Origin: Gemmatimonadota bacterium
Lineage (GTDB): Bacteria > Gemmatimonadota > Gemmatimonadetes > Longimicrobiales > Gaopeijiaceae
Assembly (NCBI GenBank): GCA_022571515.1
Contig: JACZXQ010000008.1
Span: 80,590 to 144,589 of the forward strand
Reading direction: 5' to 3'
DNA length: 64,000 bases
The notes under the pieces were generated by a model. The model was not told where the DNA came from. It did not search any database and was given only the letters and a program-made list of their open reading frames with translations. The first letter of the stretch is position 1; each line of letters opens with the position of its first letter. A program made the position numbers and the translations under genes. Positions 26,656 to 35,296 of the stretch are shown here, one piece after another.

Positions 26656-28692
26656 TCAGTCCGTCACTGGCTTGGAAGCATTCTTCACGTATTTGTCGTA
26701 CCACGCCAGATACCGCTCGAGCCGGTCCTTTTGATACGAGGGCACACGGAGGCCGTGTGGCTGGCCGGGATACACGACCAGACGCGTGTCGATCCCCCGT
26801 CTGCGCAAAGCCTGATAGAGCTGCTCCGAGTTCACGACGGGCACATTCCAGTCCTTCTCGCCGCCCATGATCAGCGTCGGGGTGGTGACCTTGTCCACGT
26901 CGTTGAAGGGAGAGAGGCGTTCCCAAACGTCCCGGCTCTCCCACGGTAGGCCCCACTCGGCTTCATTGCCGACCTGGTAGTGGTCCACACCGTAGTTCGC
27001 GACCAGCAACGCCATGGACGCCCCTGTCGTCGCCGCCTGGAAGCGCTCCGTCTTGGTGATCACGTAGTTTGTGAGGATACCGCCGTATGACCAGCCGCCC
27101 ACGCCCAGTCGGTTCGGATCCGAGTATCCCTGCTCAATGGCGTAGTCGACGCCGGCCATGACGTCTTCGAAATCTGGAATGCCCCACTTCCGCCAAAGGG
27201 CCATACCGAAGTCCTGGCCGTAGCCGGATGAGCCGCGCGGGTTGGTGATGACCACCACGTAGCCGTTGGCCGCGAAGAGTTGGGCGTCGAAGTTGAACCC
27301 CACGCCATACTGTCCGTTGGGTCCCCCGTGGATGCGCAGGATCGTCGGGTAGCTGAGATTCGGGTCGTAGCCCGGGGGGGTGAAGATCCAGCCCTCGACC
27401 TCCGTGCCGTCCCGGCTCGGGAAGTGGATATTCGTTACCTCTGCGAGACGGAGTTCACCCATGAGCCCGTCGTTCACGTGGGTCAGACGGGTGAGCTCTC
27501 CGTTCTTCACCAGGTGAACCTCGCCAGGCATGTGTGGTGTGCTCAACACCGCGGCAGCCACGCCGCCCGCGCCGATGGAAAATCCGGACATCGTCACCTC
27601 TCCGCCGATCGGGCGGGTGACACGTCCCGACTCGAAGTCGATACGAGCCAGATGCCCCTCACCGCTGTCCTGCAAGCTGACCAGGATTCCCCTGCCGTCG
27701 GCCGTGAACTCGGGGTTGCCTATGTTGCGGTCGAGGCCGTCGGCTAGGATCCTGCGCTCGCCACCCTTCGCCGATACCACGGCGAGCTTGCGCGTGGCGT
27801 ACGCGTTGAATTGGGGATCGTGGGTCCCCGTCACGTAGGTGATCCAGCGCCCGTCCGGGCTCCAAGCCGGCTGCGAGTCCCCGCCCGGGTAGTCCGTCAA
27901 GCGAAGGAGCGTATCGCCCTGATCTGTGTTCTCTGCCGAGACCACCCAGAGGTCCGAGTTGGAGTTGGCATCGGGGTCCTCGGTGCGGTTGCTGGAGAAC
28001 GCGACGCGCTTGCCGTCGGGGCTCCAGGCCGGCGCGGATTCGTCCCACCGGCCCGACGTGATCTGGGTCAACTCGTCGGTGGCAAGGTCGAATACGTACA
28101 GGTGTGAGTGCCGGTCGCCTGTCAGGTAGCCTTGCCGGTCGCGCTTGAACTGCAGGCGGTCGATGACCCACGGATCCTGCGGCTTGTTCTCCTTGGCGTC
28201 CTCATCCTTCTCCTCGGGGTCGCGGATCGTGAGAAGGAGCTTGCTACCGTCGGGTGACCACACGTAGCCGGAGATGCCCTGCTCCACCTCGGTGAGTTGG
28301 CGCGCCTCGCCGCCTCTCCGGTCGAGCGCCCAAACCTGGTTCTTCCCATCGTTCCTCGACGCCGTGAACGACAGATACTTCCCGTCGGGACTCCACCGCG
28401 GGTTGGACGCCGACGCGGCCTCGCCCGTCATTGGGAGGGGATCGCCACCCTCCGACGGCACCATCCAGATGCGGGTCGTGGACTTCTCGTCCTCGAGGCT
28501 CGTCGTGGTGACGGTGTAGGCCACCCACTCGCCGTTCGGGCTGATCTGCGGGCTACCCACACGCTTGATGCCGAACAGGTCGTCGACCTCGAGGGCTCTC
28601 TTGCTCTGGGCGGCGGCTGGCAGCGCCAGCGCGCCGGTGACGATGAGTCCAACCATTGCGATGGTTGCAGTACGAAGATGCGTGCGCTCCAT
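26656..28692 (-). CDS. Exported S9 family peptidase (acylaminoacyl/dipeptidyl peptidase-like)
   Basis: A 678-residue serine peptidase from the ATG at 28692, with a GGAG ribosome site. The signal peptide ends ALPAAAQ. Residues from about 40 to 400 form a WD40/TolB-like propeller with repeats such as WSPDGKYLSFTAS and WSPDGKRVAFSSN. The C-terminal alpha/beta hydrolase has the nucleophile in GVGGWSYGG, the Asp in MGGEKDWNVP and the His in GQPHGLR. It should release peptides in the periplasm and so feed amino acids, tryptophan among them, to catabolism. The frame upstream of 28692 is non-coding. Confidence 0.92.
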   Translation of the reverse strand: MERTHLRTATIAMVGLIVTGALALPAAAQSKRALEVDDLFGIKRVGSPQISPNGEWVAYTVTTTSLEDEKSTTRIWMVPSEGGDPLPMTGEAASASNPRWSPDGKYLSFTASRNDGKNQVWALDRRGGEARQLTEVEQGISGYVWSPDGSKLLLTIRDPEEKDEDAKENKPQDPWVIDRLQFKRDRQGYLTGDRHSHLYVFDLATDELTQITSGRWDESAPAWSPDGKRVAFSSNRTEDPDANSNSDLWVVSAENTDQGDTLLRLTDYPGGDSQPAWSPDGRWITYVTGTHDPQFNAYATRKLAVVSAKGGERRILADGLDRNIGNPEFTADGRGILVSLQDSGEGHLARIDFESGRVTRPIGGEVTMSGFSIGAGGVAAAVLSTPHMPGEVHLVKNGELTRLTHVNDGLMGELRLAEVTNIHFPSRDGTEVEGWIFTPPGYDPNLSYPTILRIHGGPNGQYGVGFNFDAQLFAANGYVVVITNPRGSSGYGQDFGMALWRKWGIPDFEDVMAGVDYAIEQGYSDPNRLGVGGWSYGGILTNYVITKTERFQAATTGASMALLVANYGVDHYQVGNEAEWGLPWESRDVWERLSPFNDVDKVTTPTLIMGGEKDWNVPVVNSEQLYQALRRRGIDTRLVVYPGQPHGLRVPSYQKDRLERYLAWYDKYVKNASKPVTD

Positions 28693-28828
28693 GGCGAACT
28701 CCACGTGGGAGTGAAATCTTCGGCCGTGCGCCGGTAAAGTGCCGTGCGGGGATTGATTCTGCCGGCCGGCTGGCTCACCGGTCAAGGGGCGCGGTGAAGG
28801 TAACACGGGCCATCGGCGTCGCGGCCCC

Positions 28829-28839
28829 ATATATATATA
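28829..28839. promoter_or_regulatory. AT-only run in a divergent intergenic region
   Basis: An 11-bp alternating AT run (ATATATATATA) in otherwise very GC-rich DNA, midway between the divergent S9 peptidase and RidA-lipoprotein genes. It could supply a -10 element to either side, but no matching -35 box is clear. Confidence 0.25.
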
Positions 28840-28892
28840 GCGCGAGTTGACCGTGGCCCTACGCACCAGGCCGTCCCCTCAAGGAGGTACCC

Positions 28893-29339
28893 ATGCGACT
28901 CACGCGCGCCCTCGCCCTTGCCCCGCTCCTCCTGGCCGCCTGTGTGGCCCCCGAGACCGACGTGTCGTACCTCACGACGCCCGGCCAGGAGTCACTGGAT
29001 CTGCCGTTCTCGGAGGCGGTCCAGATCGGCGACTTGATGATCCTGTCGGGACAGGTCGGTGTCTTGCCCGGCACCCTGACCCTGGTGGAGGGCGGAATTC
29101 AGGCGGAGACCCGCCAAACGATGGAGAACATCAAGGCCGTACTGGAGCGCCACGGGTCGTCCATGGAGCGCGTGGTGAAATGCACGGTCATGCTCGAGGA
29201 CATCGACGAGTGGGGCGCGCTGAACGAGGTCTACCGCGAGTACTTCCCGGTGCTCAAGCCGGCGCGCAGCGCGTTCGGGGCCGACGGGCTGGCCCTTGGC
29301 GCCAGGGTCGAAATCGAGTGCTGGGCGATGGCCGGCTAG
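28893..29339 (+). CDS. RidA/YjgF family lipoprotein
   Basis: A 148-residue protein. It starts at an ATG with AAGGAGG nine bases upstream and has a lipoprotein signal (APLLLAACVAPE). The rest is a complete RidA domain: MILSGQVG near 50, ETRQTMENIKAVLE near 72, and KPARSAFGADGLALGARVEIE near the end, so the canonical Arg is present, unlike in the operon copy at 10843. RidA proteins normally act on enamines and imines in the cytoplasm; a surface or periplasmic anchored form is unusual and its substrate is unknown. It is divergent from the S9 peptidase gene. Confidence 0.85.
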   Translation: MRLTRALALAPLLLAACVAPETDVSYLTTPGQESLDLPFSEAVQIGDLMILSGQVGVLPGTLTLVEGGIQAETRQTMENIKAVLERHGSSMERVVKCTVMLEDIDEWGALNEVYREYFPVLKPARSAFGADGLALGARVEIECWAMAG

Positions 29340-29465
29340 GGTGGTGACGGCATGGGATTGGGTCTTCGGGTAGCCAGGCAGAGGTTGATCGAGGGACATG
29401 GGAACCGTCCGAGATCTCTCCGGGTTGTGAAGGTGTAACCCGCCACCCGCTCCCGAGAGGCATTC

Positions 29466-30590
29466 ATGCTGATCGATTCGATGACCCGACGAAGGATGAC
29501 TCTGCCGGCCCTGGCTCTGTCGGGGCTTCTGACTCTCGGGCTGTCAGCGTGTGGAGATGGAGAAGGCATAGTCGATACGCCCGGCGACGCGGATCTCCAG
29601 TGCACGATCGACATCAACGAGATCCTGGAGACGGGTCTCGGGCGTGACAATATTCCCGCGCTCACCAACCCCAAGTTCGTATCCGCCGGCCACCCGGAAG
29701 CGTCCTATCTCCTGCCCCTCGACCGAGTGATTGGGTTCCTCGTCGGCGACCGGGCGCTGGCGATTCCGCACAACATACTCTGGTGGCATGAGATCGTGAA
29801 TCTCGACTTGCCCGAGGGGCAGTTTCTCGTGACGTACTGTCCCTTGACCGGGTCGGCCCTAGCGTTCGACCGGAGTCCGGCCGGCGGGATCGACTTCGGG
29901 GTGTCGGGGCTCCTGTTCCGCAACAACCTGATCATGTTCGACCGCTCGAGCCCCGTGACGCTGTGGCCCCAGATGATGGGAACCGGCGTCTGCGGCCCGA
30001 GAACAGGAACGGTGTTGACTCGCCTCACGGTCACCGAAATGACGTGGAGAGCTTGGCTCGAGCATCATCCCGACACGGAGGTCATATCATCCGAGACCGA
30101 ATGGGATCGTGACTACACGCGGTACCCCTATGGTGACTACGAGGACCTGAACAGCCCTCCCTTCTTCCCCCAGCAGTTCAATCGCTCACGGCAGCCCAAA
30201 GAGAGGGTCATGGGGATCGAGGGGCGGGACGGCGGAATCTTGGCCCTCCCCTTCCTCGAACTCGACCGATTGGGCACGCGCGGGGTCGTAAACACCGAGG
30301 TGGACGGGGAACCCTTCCTGGTGGTTTGGGACCGCCAGGCCCAGTCCGCCGTGACCTTCTCGCGCGTCCCGGAGAACCCGGCGGGCGCCTCGGGCGAGCC
30401 GCTCACCTTCCGCGTGGAGACGGGCAGGATTTTCGATAATGAGACCGGCAGCGAATGGACTTTCACGGGCCGAGCGGTGGCCGGCGAGCTGACCGGATCC
30501 GTGCTCCCCGGACACCCCGAGGCGATGATCGCGTTCTGGTTCGCCTGGTCCGCCTTCCACCCGACGACCGACGTCTGGATCGCTGACTGA
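29466..30590 (+). CDS. DUF3179 domain-containing lipoprotein
   Basis: A 374-residue protein with a signal and a lipobox-like LGLSACGDGE near residue 28. The body matches DUF3179: FLVGDRALAIPHNILWWHEIV, the TYCPLTGSALAFDR motif with its conserved Cys, and a second half with TFRVETGRIFDNETGSEW. The function of the family is not established; members are exported and widespread in archaea and bacteria. It follows the RidA lipoprotein by 126 bp on the same strand and may share its transcript. Confidence 0.88.
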   Translation: MLIDSMTRRRMTLPALALSGLLTLGLSACGDGEGIVDTPGDADLQCTIDINEILETGLGRDNIPALTNPKFVSAGHPEASYLLPLDRVIGFLVGDRALAIPHNILWWHEIVNLDLPEGQFLVTYCPLTGSALAFDRSPAGGIDFGVSGLLFRNNLIMFDRSSPVTLWPQMMGTGVCGPRTGTVLTRLTVTEMTWRAWLEHHPDTEVISSETEWDRDYTRYPYGDYEDLNSPPFFPQQFNRSRQPKERVMGIEGRDGGILALPFLELDRLGTRGVVNTEVDGEPFLVVWDRQAQSAVTFSRVPENPAGASGEPLTFRVETGRIFDNETGSEWTFTGRAVAGELTGSVLPGHPEAMIAFWFAWSAFHPTTDVWIAD

Positions 30591-30633
30591 CTGACTGACC
30601 GGCACGGGGCCGGCGGCGATCATGGTGTGGTGG

Positions 30634-31275
30634 TCAACCGTGGGGAGCGAGGGCGTCGTTCAGGATCGTGCGGAAAAGCTCCACCGGAAGAGCTCCCAAA
30701 ACCATGCGGCCGTTGACGAAAAAGGTCGGCGTCGCTCGAACGCCGGCCCGTAGCGCCGCCTCCGTATTCGCGGCCGTCCGCTCCTCGGTCTCTTTCCCCC
30801 CGTAGCATCGCCCAAACCGGTCCGTGTCCAGGTCGAGGGCCTCGGCGTACCGCTTGTATTGCCTCTGCGGGCGCCTCTTGGTCCACCACTCCGTCTGGTG
30901 CTCGTACAGGGCGTCGTGCATCGGCCAGAACGCGTCCTGATCGGCGGCGCATTCCGCGGCGCGAGCCCCTTGCTCGCCGTTGGGTTGGAGCCCCGATACA
31001 TAGGGGATGACCTGCCAGTACACGCGCCCGGTGGACACATACTCCTCCTGGATGCTCGGGAAGGTCTCCTCCGAGAACCGCCGGCATTCCCTGCACCCCA
31101 AGTCCACGAACTCCACGACATGGATGGGTGCGTCGGGGTCGCCGAGGGAGTATCCCAACCCGGCGACCTCGAGCTTGGTGTTCGTAGGTTGGTCCTGGCT
31201 CATAACCGAGGCGGGTGCAGCGCCGAGGCCCACGACCACGAGCAACACCGCCGGAGAGACCTTGGACAAGGTCAT
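30634..31275 (-). CDS. Exported DsbA-family thioredoxin-fold protein
   Basis: From the ATG at 31275, which overlaps the stop of the preceding outer-membrane gene (ATGA), the protein has 213 residues. A signal peptide spans 1-26. The thioredoxin fold has the active site C61-R-E-C64 and a cis-Pro in RATPTFFVNG; the helical insert suits DsbA/DsbG-like oxidoreductases. It would introduce or shuffle disulfides in the periplasm. Translational coupling to the barrel protein upstream suggests they serve the same envelope process. Confidence 0.85.
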   Translation of the reverse strand: MTLSKVSPAVLLVVVGLGAAPASVMSQDQPTNTKLEVAGLGYSLGDPDAPIHVVEFVDLGCRECRRFSEETFPSIQEEYVSTGRVYWQVIPYVSGLQPNGEQGARAAECAADQDAFWPMHDALYEHQTEWWTKRRPQRQYKRYAEALDLDTDRFGRCYGGKETEERTAANTEAALRAGVRATPTFFVNGRMVLGALPVELFRTILNDALAPHG

Positions 31276-32189
31276 GGCAACGCCCATGGCATGTGGAAAC
31301 CGATCGTGATAGCGTTCGCGGCGGCCAGGTTGCGCCCCAGGAGCGGGAGTGTCATGGCCACCTGCACCTCGTTTCCCCCCAGTTGGTATGCGATCGAGGG
31401 GTCGAGCTGAATGAGCTTCCGTTTGCTCGTGGGGAGCCGGAGACCGTGGTCTTCCGGCGCCTTTCCCCAGAGTCCCTCTACGGCCACGCTCCAACGCCAG
31501 CCGCGTTGCGGCCCGCCGACGGACAGGTAGGCGAACCTCTCGTCTCCCGGCTTGCGTCCGTTGTCCGCGTTCAATTGGCGCCACCTGTATCCGAATGATC
31601 CAATGATTTGAAGCGGGAATGCTCCCGAGAGGTAATACCCCGATTCCAAGCTCACTTCCCAATCCGTCTGCCCTTCGGACAAGGGGATGATCGTCGCGTC
31701 TACCGGGAAGCTCGTCCCGGCGAACTTCACCCCGCCTCGCACCATCAGGGGGAAAGAAAGCCCGAAGAACTCCGATCCCACCCGCACCGCGAATCTCGGA
31801 TCGCCCACGCCACGCCGGTCCGCGTCGCCGGCGGTCGAGGTTGAACTCAGGTCGTGGATAGGGACCTGGGCCCAGACCTCCAAGCCTTCGGTTATCCCGA
31901 ACCCGCTGGTGACGAAGACCGAGTTGGTGGTGATGGCCGTGTTGGCCAAGAGCGGCTGCAGATCACCGAGTTGGTTGTAGAACTCGGTGGAGCGCTGCCG
32001 GAAGTACGTGAACTGGACCCAGCCCGTCAGTGGCTCGATCGTTCCGATCGATCCCGAGGGCTGCAGGGACGGCGACGAGTGTGGCGCCGCACAGATTGCC
32101 TGGGCACCCAAGCCGCCGGGTAGCAACAAACCGGCAGCCAGGACCAGGATTCCTTTGTTCGAATACCGGCGCCTGTTCGACGTGTGCAT
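31272..32189 (-). CDS. Outer-membrane beta-barrel (transporter-like) protein
   Basis: A 305-residue protein from the ATG at 32189, with a GAGG ribosome site. The signal peptide ends GGLGAQA. The rest is made of alternating hydrophobic and polar strands (GWVQFTYFRQRS, GLEVWAQVPIHDL, DWEVSLESGYYLSG), typical of the small outer-membrane barrels annotated as transporter or MetA-pathway proteins. No substrate is evident. Its stop overlaps the DsbA-like gene. Confidence 0.65.
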   Translation of the reverse strand: MHTSNRRRYSNKGILVLAAGLLLPGGLGAQAICAAPHSSPSLQPSGSIGTIEPLTGWVQFTYFRQRSTEFYNQLGDLQPLLANTAITTNSVFVTSGFGITEGLEVWAQVPIHDLSSTSTAGDADRRGVGDPRFAVRVGSEFFGLSFPLMVRGGVKFAGTSFPVDATIIPLSEGQTDWEVSLESGYYLSGAFPLQIIGSFGYRWRQLNADNGRKPGDERFAYLSVGGPQRGWRWSVAVEGLWGKAPEDHGLRLPTSKRKLIQLDPSIAYQLGGNEVQVAMTLPLLGRNLAAANAITIGFHMPWALP

Positions 32190-32288
32190 GCGCCAACCTC
32201 GCTTGAAGGGAGCCACCCTGTTCAACCAGAATAACGGACTCGGCCCCGACAATGTTCCCGGTTCCGATTGCTCGAGCGGCCGGAGAGG

Positions 32289-33458
32289 CTACGCGCCGAG
32301 CACGCCCTGCATGATGCGGGCGACGGCCAGGCCGAGGTAGTTGCCCGCGGCGTACCCGAGCAGGCCCACCGCCACACCGGGAAGGAGGCGGTCGGCGTAT
32401 CCTCGCGCGCTCGCCAACGCAATCGCGGAAGCTGGTCCACCGATGTTGGCCTGCGAAGCGACGGCCAGCGTACCGGCGTCGATACCCACGAGTCGCCCTA
32501 CGCCGAAGATCACCACGCCATGAATGGCCACGGTCGTGGCCGCGAAGTAGAACACTCCGGGGCCCACCTCGAAGATCTTCGCGATCACAGAGCTCGCGCC
32601 GTTGCTGGCCAGGAAGAGGAGCACGAGGTAGTTGCCCAGCATGGCGCTTCCGCTCAGCCGCCCTACGGCGGGCACCTGGGCGAGCAGGAGCGCAATGGTC
32701 GTAAGCCAGAGCACGCTCGGAACCGCCGGCCACAACTGGCCGAACCACCCGGCCGCCCACGTGGTGCCGATTCCCAGCGTGACGAGGCCGGCCACGTCGG
32801 CGAGCTTGAGGGGCCTCGCGGAGGCGAACAATGCGCGATGGAGTGAGTCGGGGCTGTCGTCAGGCGCGTCATCCTTGTCGGCCTGAGAGGGCTCCGCAGT
32901 CACGGAGGCTCCCTTGCGGCTGCTCCCGCCAAACAGCAGCGGCGCGGCCAAGCAGGCCGCCATCCAGAACGCCGTGATGATGACGTCCGCGGCGATGCCG
33001 GCCGTGAAGAGGTCACCGCTGGTGCCGACAGCTTGCCCGACCGCCGCGAAGTTGACGCCTCCCCCTGTGTAGGTGCCGGTGAATTGGCCCGACAGCTTCC
33101 AAGTCTCAGGGCCCACCATGCCCGACCACAGGAATGCGCCGGTCACGGCTCCGGCTATGGTGCCCACGGCACCTATGGCGAAGGCCCCGAGCATCGTGGG
33201 GCCGGCGGAAAATACCGTGCGCACGTCGACGCTGAAGAGGATCAGCGCGATGCCCACGCTGACGCCGGGCCCGACGAGGAAGACGTAGGCTGGGGATTCG
33301 CCTGGAATGATGCCCACGTTCGAGAGCACCAGGGCGATCAGGATCGCGACCAGCGCGGAGCCCAGGGAGCGGAAGAGGTGGTACTGTTCTTCGAGCCTGA
33401 TCGCCACGTAGACGACCGCGGCCAGCACGACGAGCACGGCCATGGGATCGGAGATCAT
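32289..33458 (-). CDS. DUF819 family integral membrane protein
   Basis: A 389-residue protein with about 11 hydrophobic helices and a charged loop in the middle (KDDAPDDSPDS). The sequences FTGTYTGGGVNFAAVGQA and ASQANIGGPASAIALASARGY are typical of the DUF819/YjcL family, which has two repeated halves and resembles ion-coupled carriers. Substrate unknown. It lies upstream of the outer-membrane barrel gene on the same strand, with a 99-bp gap. Confidence 0.85.
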   Translation of the reverse strand: MISDPMAVLVVLAAVVYVAIRLEEQYHLFRSLGSALVAILIALVLSNVGIIPGESPAYVFLVGPGVSVGIALILFSVDVRTVFSAGPTMLGAFAIGAVGTIAGAVTGAFLWSGMVGPETWKLSGQFTGTYTGGGVNFAAVGQAVGTSGDLFTAGIAADVIITAFWMAACLAAPLLFGGSSRKGASVTAEPSQADKDDAPDDSPDSLHRALFASARPLKLADVAGLVTLGIGTTWAAGWFGQLWPAVPSVLWLTTIALLLAQVPAVGRLSGSAMLGNYLVLLFLASNGASSVIAKIFEVGPGVFYFAATTVAIHGVVIFGVGRLVGIDAGTLAVASQANIGGPASAIALASARGYADRLLPGVAVGLLGYAAGNYLGLAVARIMQGVLGA

Positions 33459-33506
33459 GGCGGAGGACGCTAGGTGGGCGAACCTCCCGAGGCAACCGTG
33501 GGGGGC

Positions 33507-34268
33507 CTAACCAGCAATCACCAGAACGACCCCGAGCAGAACCAACCCAAGCCCCAGCGCTCGACTCACAGCCGGTCCGCGAGGCGCCAGATTCTCGATG
33601 CAAACGACCACCGTGAGGACCGCCATCCACGCCAGGTTCATCAGGCCCAGCACGAAGCCGAGCAGCATCAGCGCCCAGCAGCAGCCCACGCAGAACACGC
33701 CGTGCGAGAGGCCCATGCCGAGGGCGCCGACCGGGCCGTTCCGCCAGCGTGAGAGAAAAAAGCTCATCGGGTTGCGGCAGTGGCGGAGGCAGGCGGCCTT
33801 GACGGCGGACATCTGGTAGAGACCACCGGCCGCCAGTGCCAGCCCCCCGAGAGGGGCGGCCAGTGCCAGCTCGGAGCCGAGGAGGCCGGCGCCCCGCAGC
33901 CCGAGCTGCAGGGCGGCGCCCAGTACCGCGAACGCTAGCCAGACAGCGAAGTATCCTGCGGCAAAAAGTCCTGCGGAAGCGCCCGGAAGGGAGCCTCCGC
34001 CTGAAGAAGGTTTGGCGAGCGTGCCCATGGCCAAGAGCCAGGGCAGCGTGGCGGGCATCATCATGGCCACCATCATCAGGAGCCACATCCCGGTGGCCGT
34101 GACGACCGATGGGGAGCTCCCCGCCACGCCGTTCGAGAGGACGATCCAGGCGAGTCCGCATACGCCCAGGGCGGACCCTACCAAGATCCACCGCTCCGCG
34201 CGGGCCAGGCCCGAGACCGAGACGCCGGCCGGCCCGGCTTCGGCGATCCCTACGCCGGCCGAGCTCAC
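33507..34268 (-). CDS. DUF2182 (copper-chaperone-like) membrane protein
   Basis: A 253-residue membrane protein with about seven helices. Family landmarks are MWLLMMVAMMMPATLPWLL near residue 62, YQMSAVKAACLRHCRNPMSFF near 150 and GVFCVGCCWALMLLGFVLG near 190. DUF2182 genes are normally coupled to DUF1326 genes, and the pair has been linked to metal handling, but function is not settled. The GTG at 34268 overlaps the stop of a short chimeric frame ending in a DUF1326 tail. The intact DUF1326 gene is 2.9 kb away (37152-37796). Confidence 0.85.
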   Translation of the reverse strand: MSSAGVGIAEAGPAGVSVSGLARAERWILVGSALGVCGLAWIVLSNGVAGSSPSVVTATGMWLLMMVAMMMPATLPWLLAMGTLAKPSSGGGSLPGASAGLFAAGYFAVWLAFAVLGAALQLGLRGAGLLGSELALAAPLGGLALAAGGLYQMSAVKAACLRHCRNPMSFFLSRWRNGPVGALGMGLSHGVFCVGCCWALMLLGFVLGLMNLAWMAVLTVVVCIENLAPRGPAVSRALGLGLVLLGVVLVIAG

Positions 34269-34324
34269 TCGGCGTCGACCCGCCGATCGAACGTCGAGTG
34301 GAGTGCGTGTGGACCCTCGTCCTC
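34233..34324. repeat. DUF1326/DUF2182 junction repeat, copy 1 (92 bp)
   Basis: Aligns without gaps to 37120-37211 at about 71 of 92 positions. Each copy encodes the last ~19 residues of DUF1326 and the first 12 codons of DUF2182 on the minus strand, with the same GTGA overlap. The copies flank the methyltransferase and glycosyltransferase genes. Confidence 0.85.
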
Positions 34325-34432
34325 ATCTGCGGTGTCGCAGTTGAAATAGGTAGCGACCAGGCTCTGGGCCTGCACCGCGGGGGCGAGGAGGAATGCGGTT
34401 ATGGATACCGGGAAAAGGGTATGCCACTTCAT
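34265..34432 (-). pseudogene. Chimeric 55-codon frame: exported-protein N-terminus fused to a DUF1326 C-terminal tail
   Basis: An ATG at 34432 with AAAGGAG upstream opens a signal peptide (FPVSITAFLLAPAVQAQ) and the start of a mature protein, LVATYFNCDTADEDE. The last 16 residues, GPHALHSTFDRRVDAE, match the end of the intact DUF1326 protein (GSHALHSSFDWRVDGA). So two unrelated genes were joined in frame by deletion. It may still be translated, and it couples to DUF2182 through a GTGA overlap. It is probably a relic, though a short secreted peptide cannot be excluded. Confidence 0.6.
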
Positions 34433-34527
34433 GGTGGACTGCTCCTTTTCGGGGTGCGTGTGCTGAAAAGCTATACACGCGCCCTCCCGCGGCAAGGAAT
34501 AATCCTGATGAACTTGGAGGTCCGGGC

Positions 34528-35283
34528 GTGAGCAGCGCACCCACCCGCGAAGAGATCGTCGCACTCCAGCAGACTCTTTACAGCTCCAAGAATCCGACGC
34601 GGCGCTGGCTCCATCTCACGCGGAAGGCCTGGATCGAGGCAGCGCTCCGGGCCTCCGGTCCGGGACACGCAGCGCTGGAGGTCGGACCCGGCTCGGGTGT
34701 CTATCTTCCGACCTTGGCCGCGCACTTCGAGTCGGTTACCGCATCGGACATCGCACAGGCCCACCTCGAGCACCTCGCCCCCCTCTTCCCCGGCGTCACC
34801 ATCATGCGTGACGACATCACGTCGAGTGCGCTCGAGCCCGGGAGCTTCGATCTGATCCTCTGCTCCGAGGTCGTTGAGCACATCCCCGACTCCGCGGCTG
34901 CGATCAGGGGGATGTATGCGCTTCTGCGTCCAGGAGGCGCGCTGGTCTTATCCACTCCGCAGCGCTACAGCCCGCTCGAGTTGGCGTCCAAGATCGCCTT
35001 CTTGCCGGGGGTGGTTCAGGTGGTTCGGTGGGTGTATGGGGAGCCGATCCTCGAGCAAGGGCACATCAACTTGATGACGCGAACCACGGTTCGGGCCCAA
35101 CTCGAGGCAGCGGGCTTTCGGGTGGAGCGGGAGCACTTTACGGGCGTCTACCTGCCCCTCGTCGCCGAATTCACAGGTGGCATCGGCCTGCGCCTAGCGA
35201 AGGCCATCGAGCGGGTGCTCCGCGGTACGGTACTCCAGTGGTTACTGTGGACCCAGTACTATGCGGCCAGGAAGCCGGAGTAG
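34528..35283 (+). CDS. Class I SAM-dependent methyltransferase
   Basis: A 251-residue protein from the GTG at 34528, with GGAGG seven bases upstream. SAM-binding motif I is LEVGPGSGVYLP at 50-61, and the acidic end of strand 2 is VTASDIAQAHLE. The motif FDLILCSEVVEHIPD near 110 is typical of UbiE/Coq5-like and sugar/lipid methyltransferases. A hydrophobic region near residues 150-170 suggests a membrane-bound or lipid-linked substrate. It is convergent with the glycosyltransferase gene, 13 bp apart; the two sit between the duplicated DUF1326/DUF2182 junctions. Confidence 0.85.
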   Translation: MSSAPTREEIVALQQTLYSSKNPTRRWLHLTRKAWIEAALRASGPGHAALEVGPGSGVYLPTLAAHFESVTASDIAQAHLEHLAPLFPGVTIMRDDITSSALEPGSFDLILCSEVVEHIPDSAAAIRGMYALLRPGGALVLSTPQRYSPLELASKIAFLPGVVQVVRWVYGEPILEQGHINLMTRTTVRAQLEAAGFRVEREHFTGVYLPLVAEFTGGIGLRLAKAIERVLRGTVLQWLLWTQYYAARKPE

Positions 35284-35296
35284 GCGTCGGGCTCGT

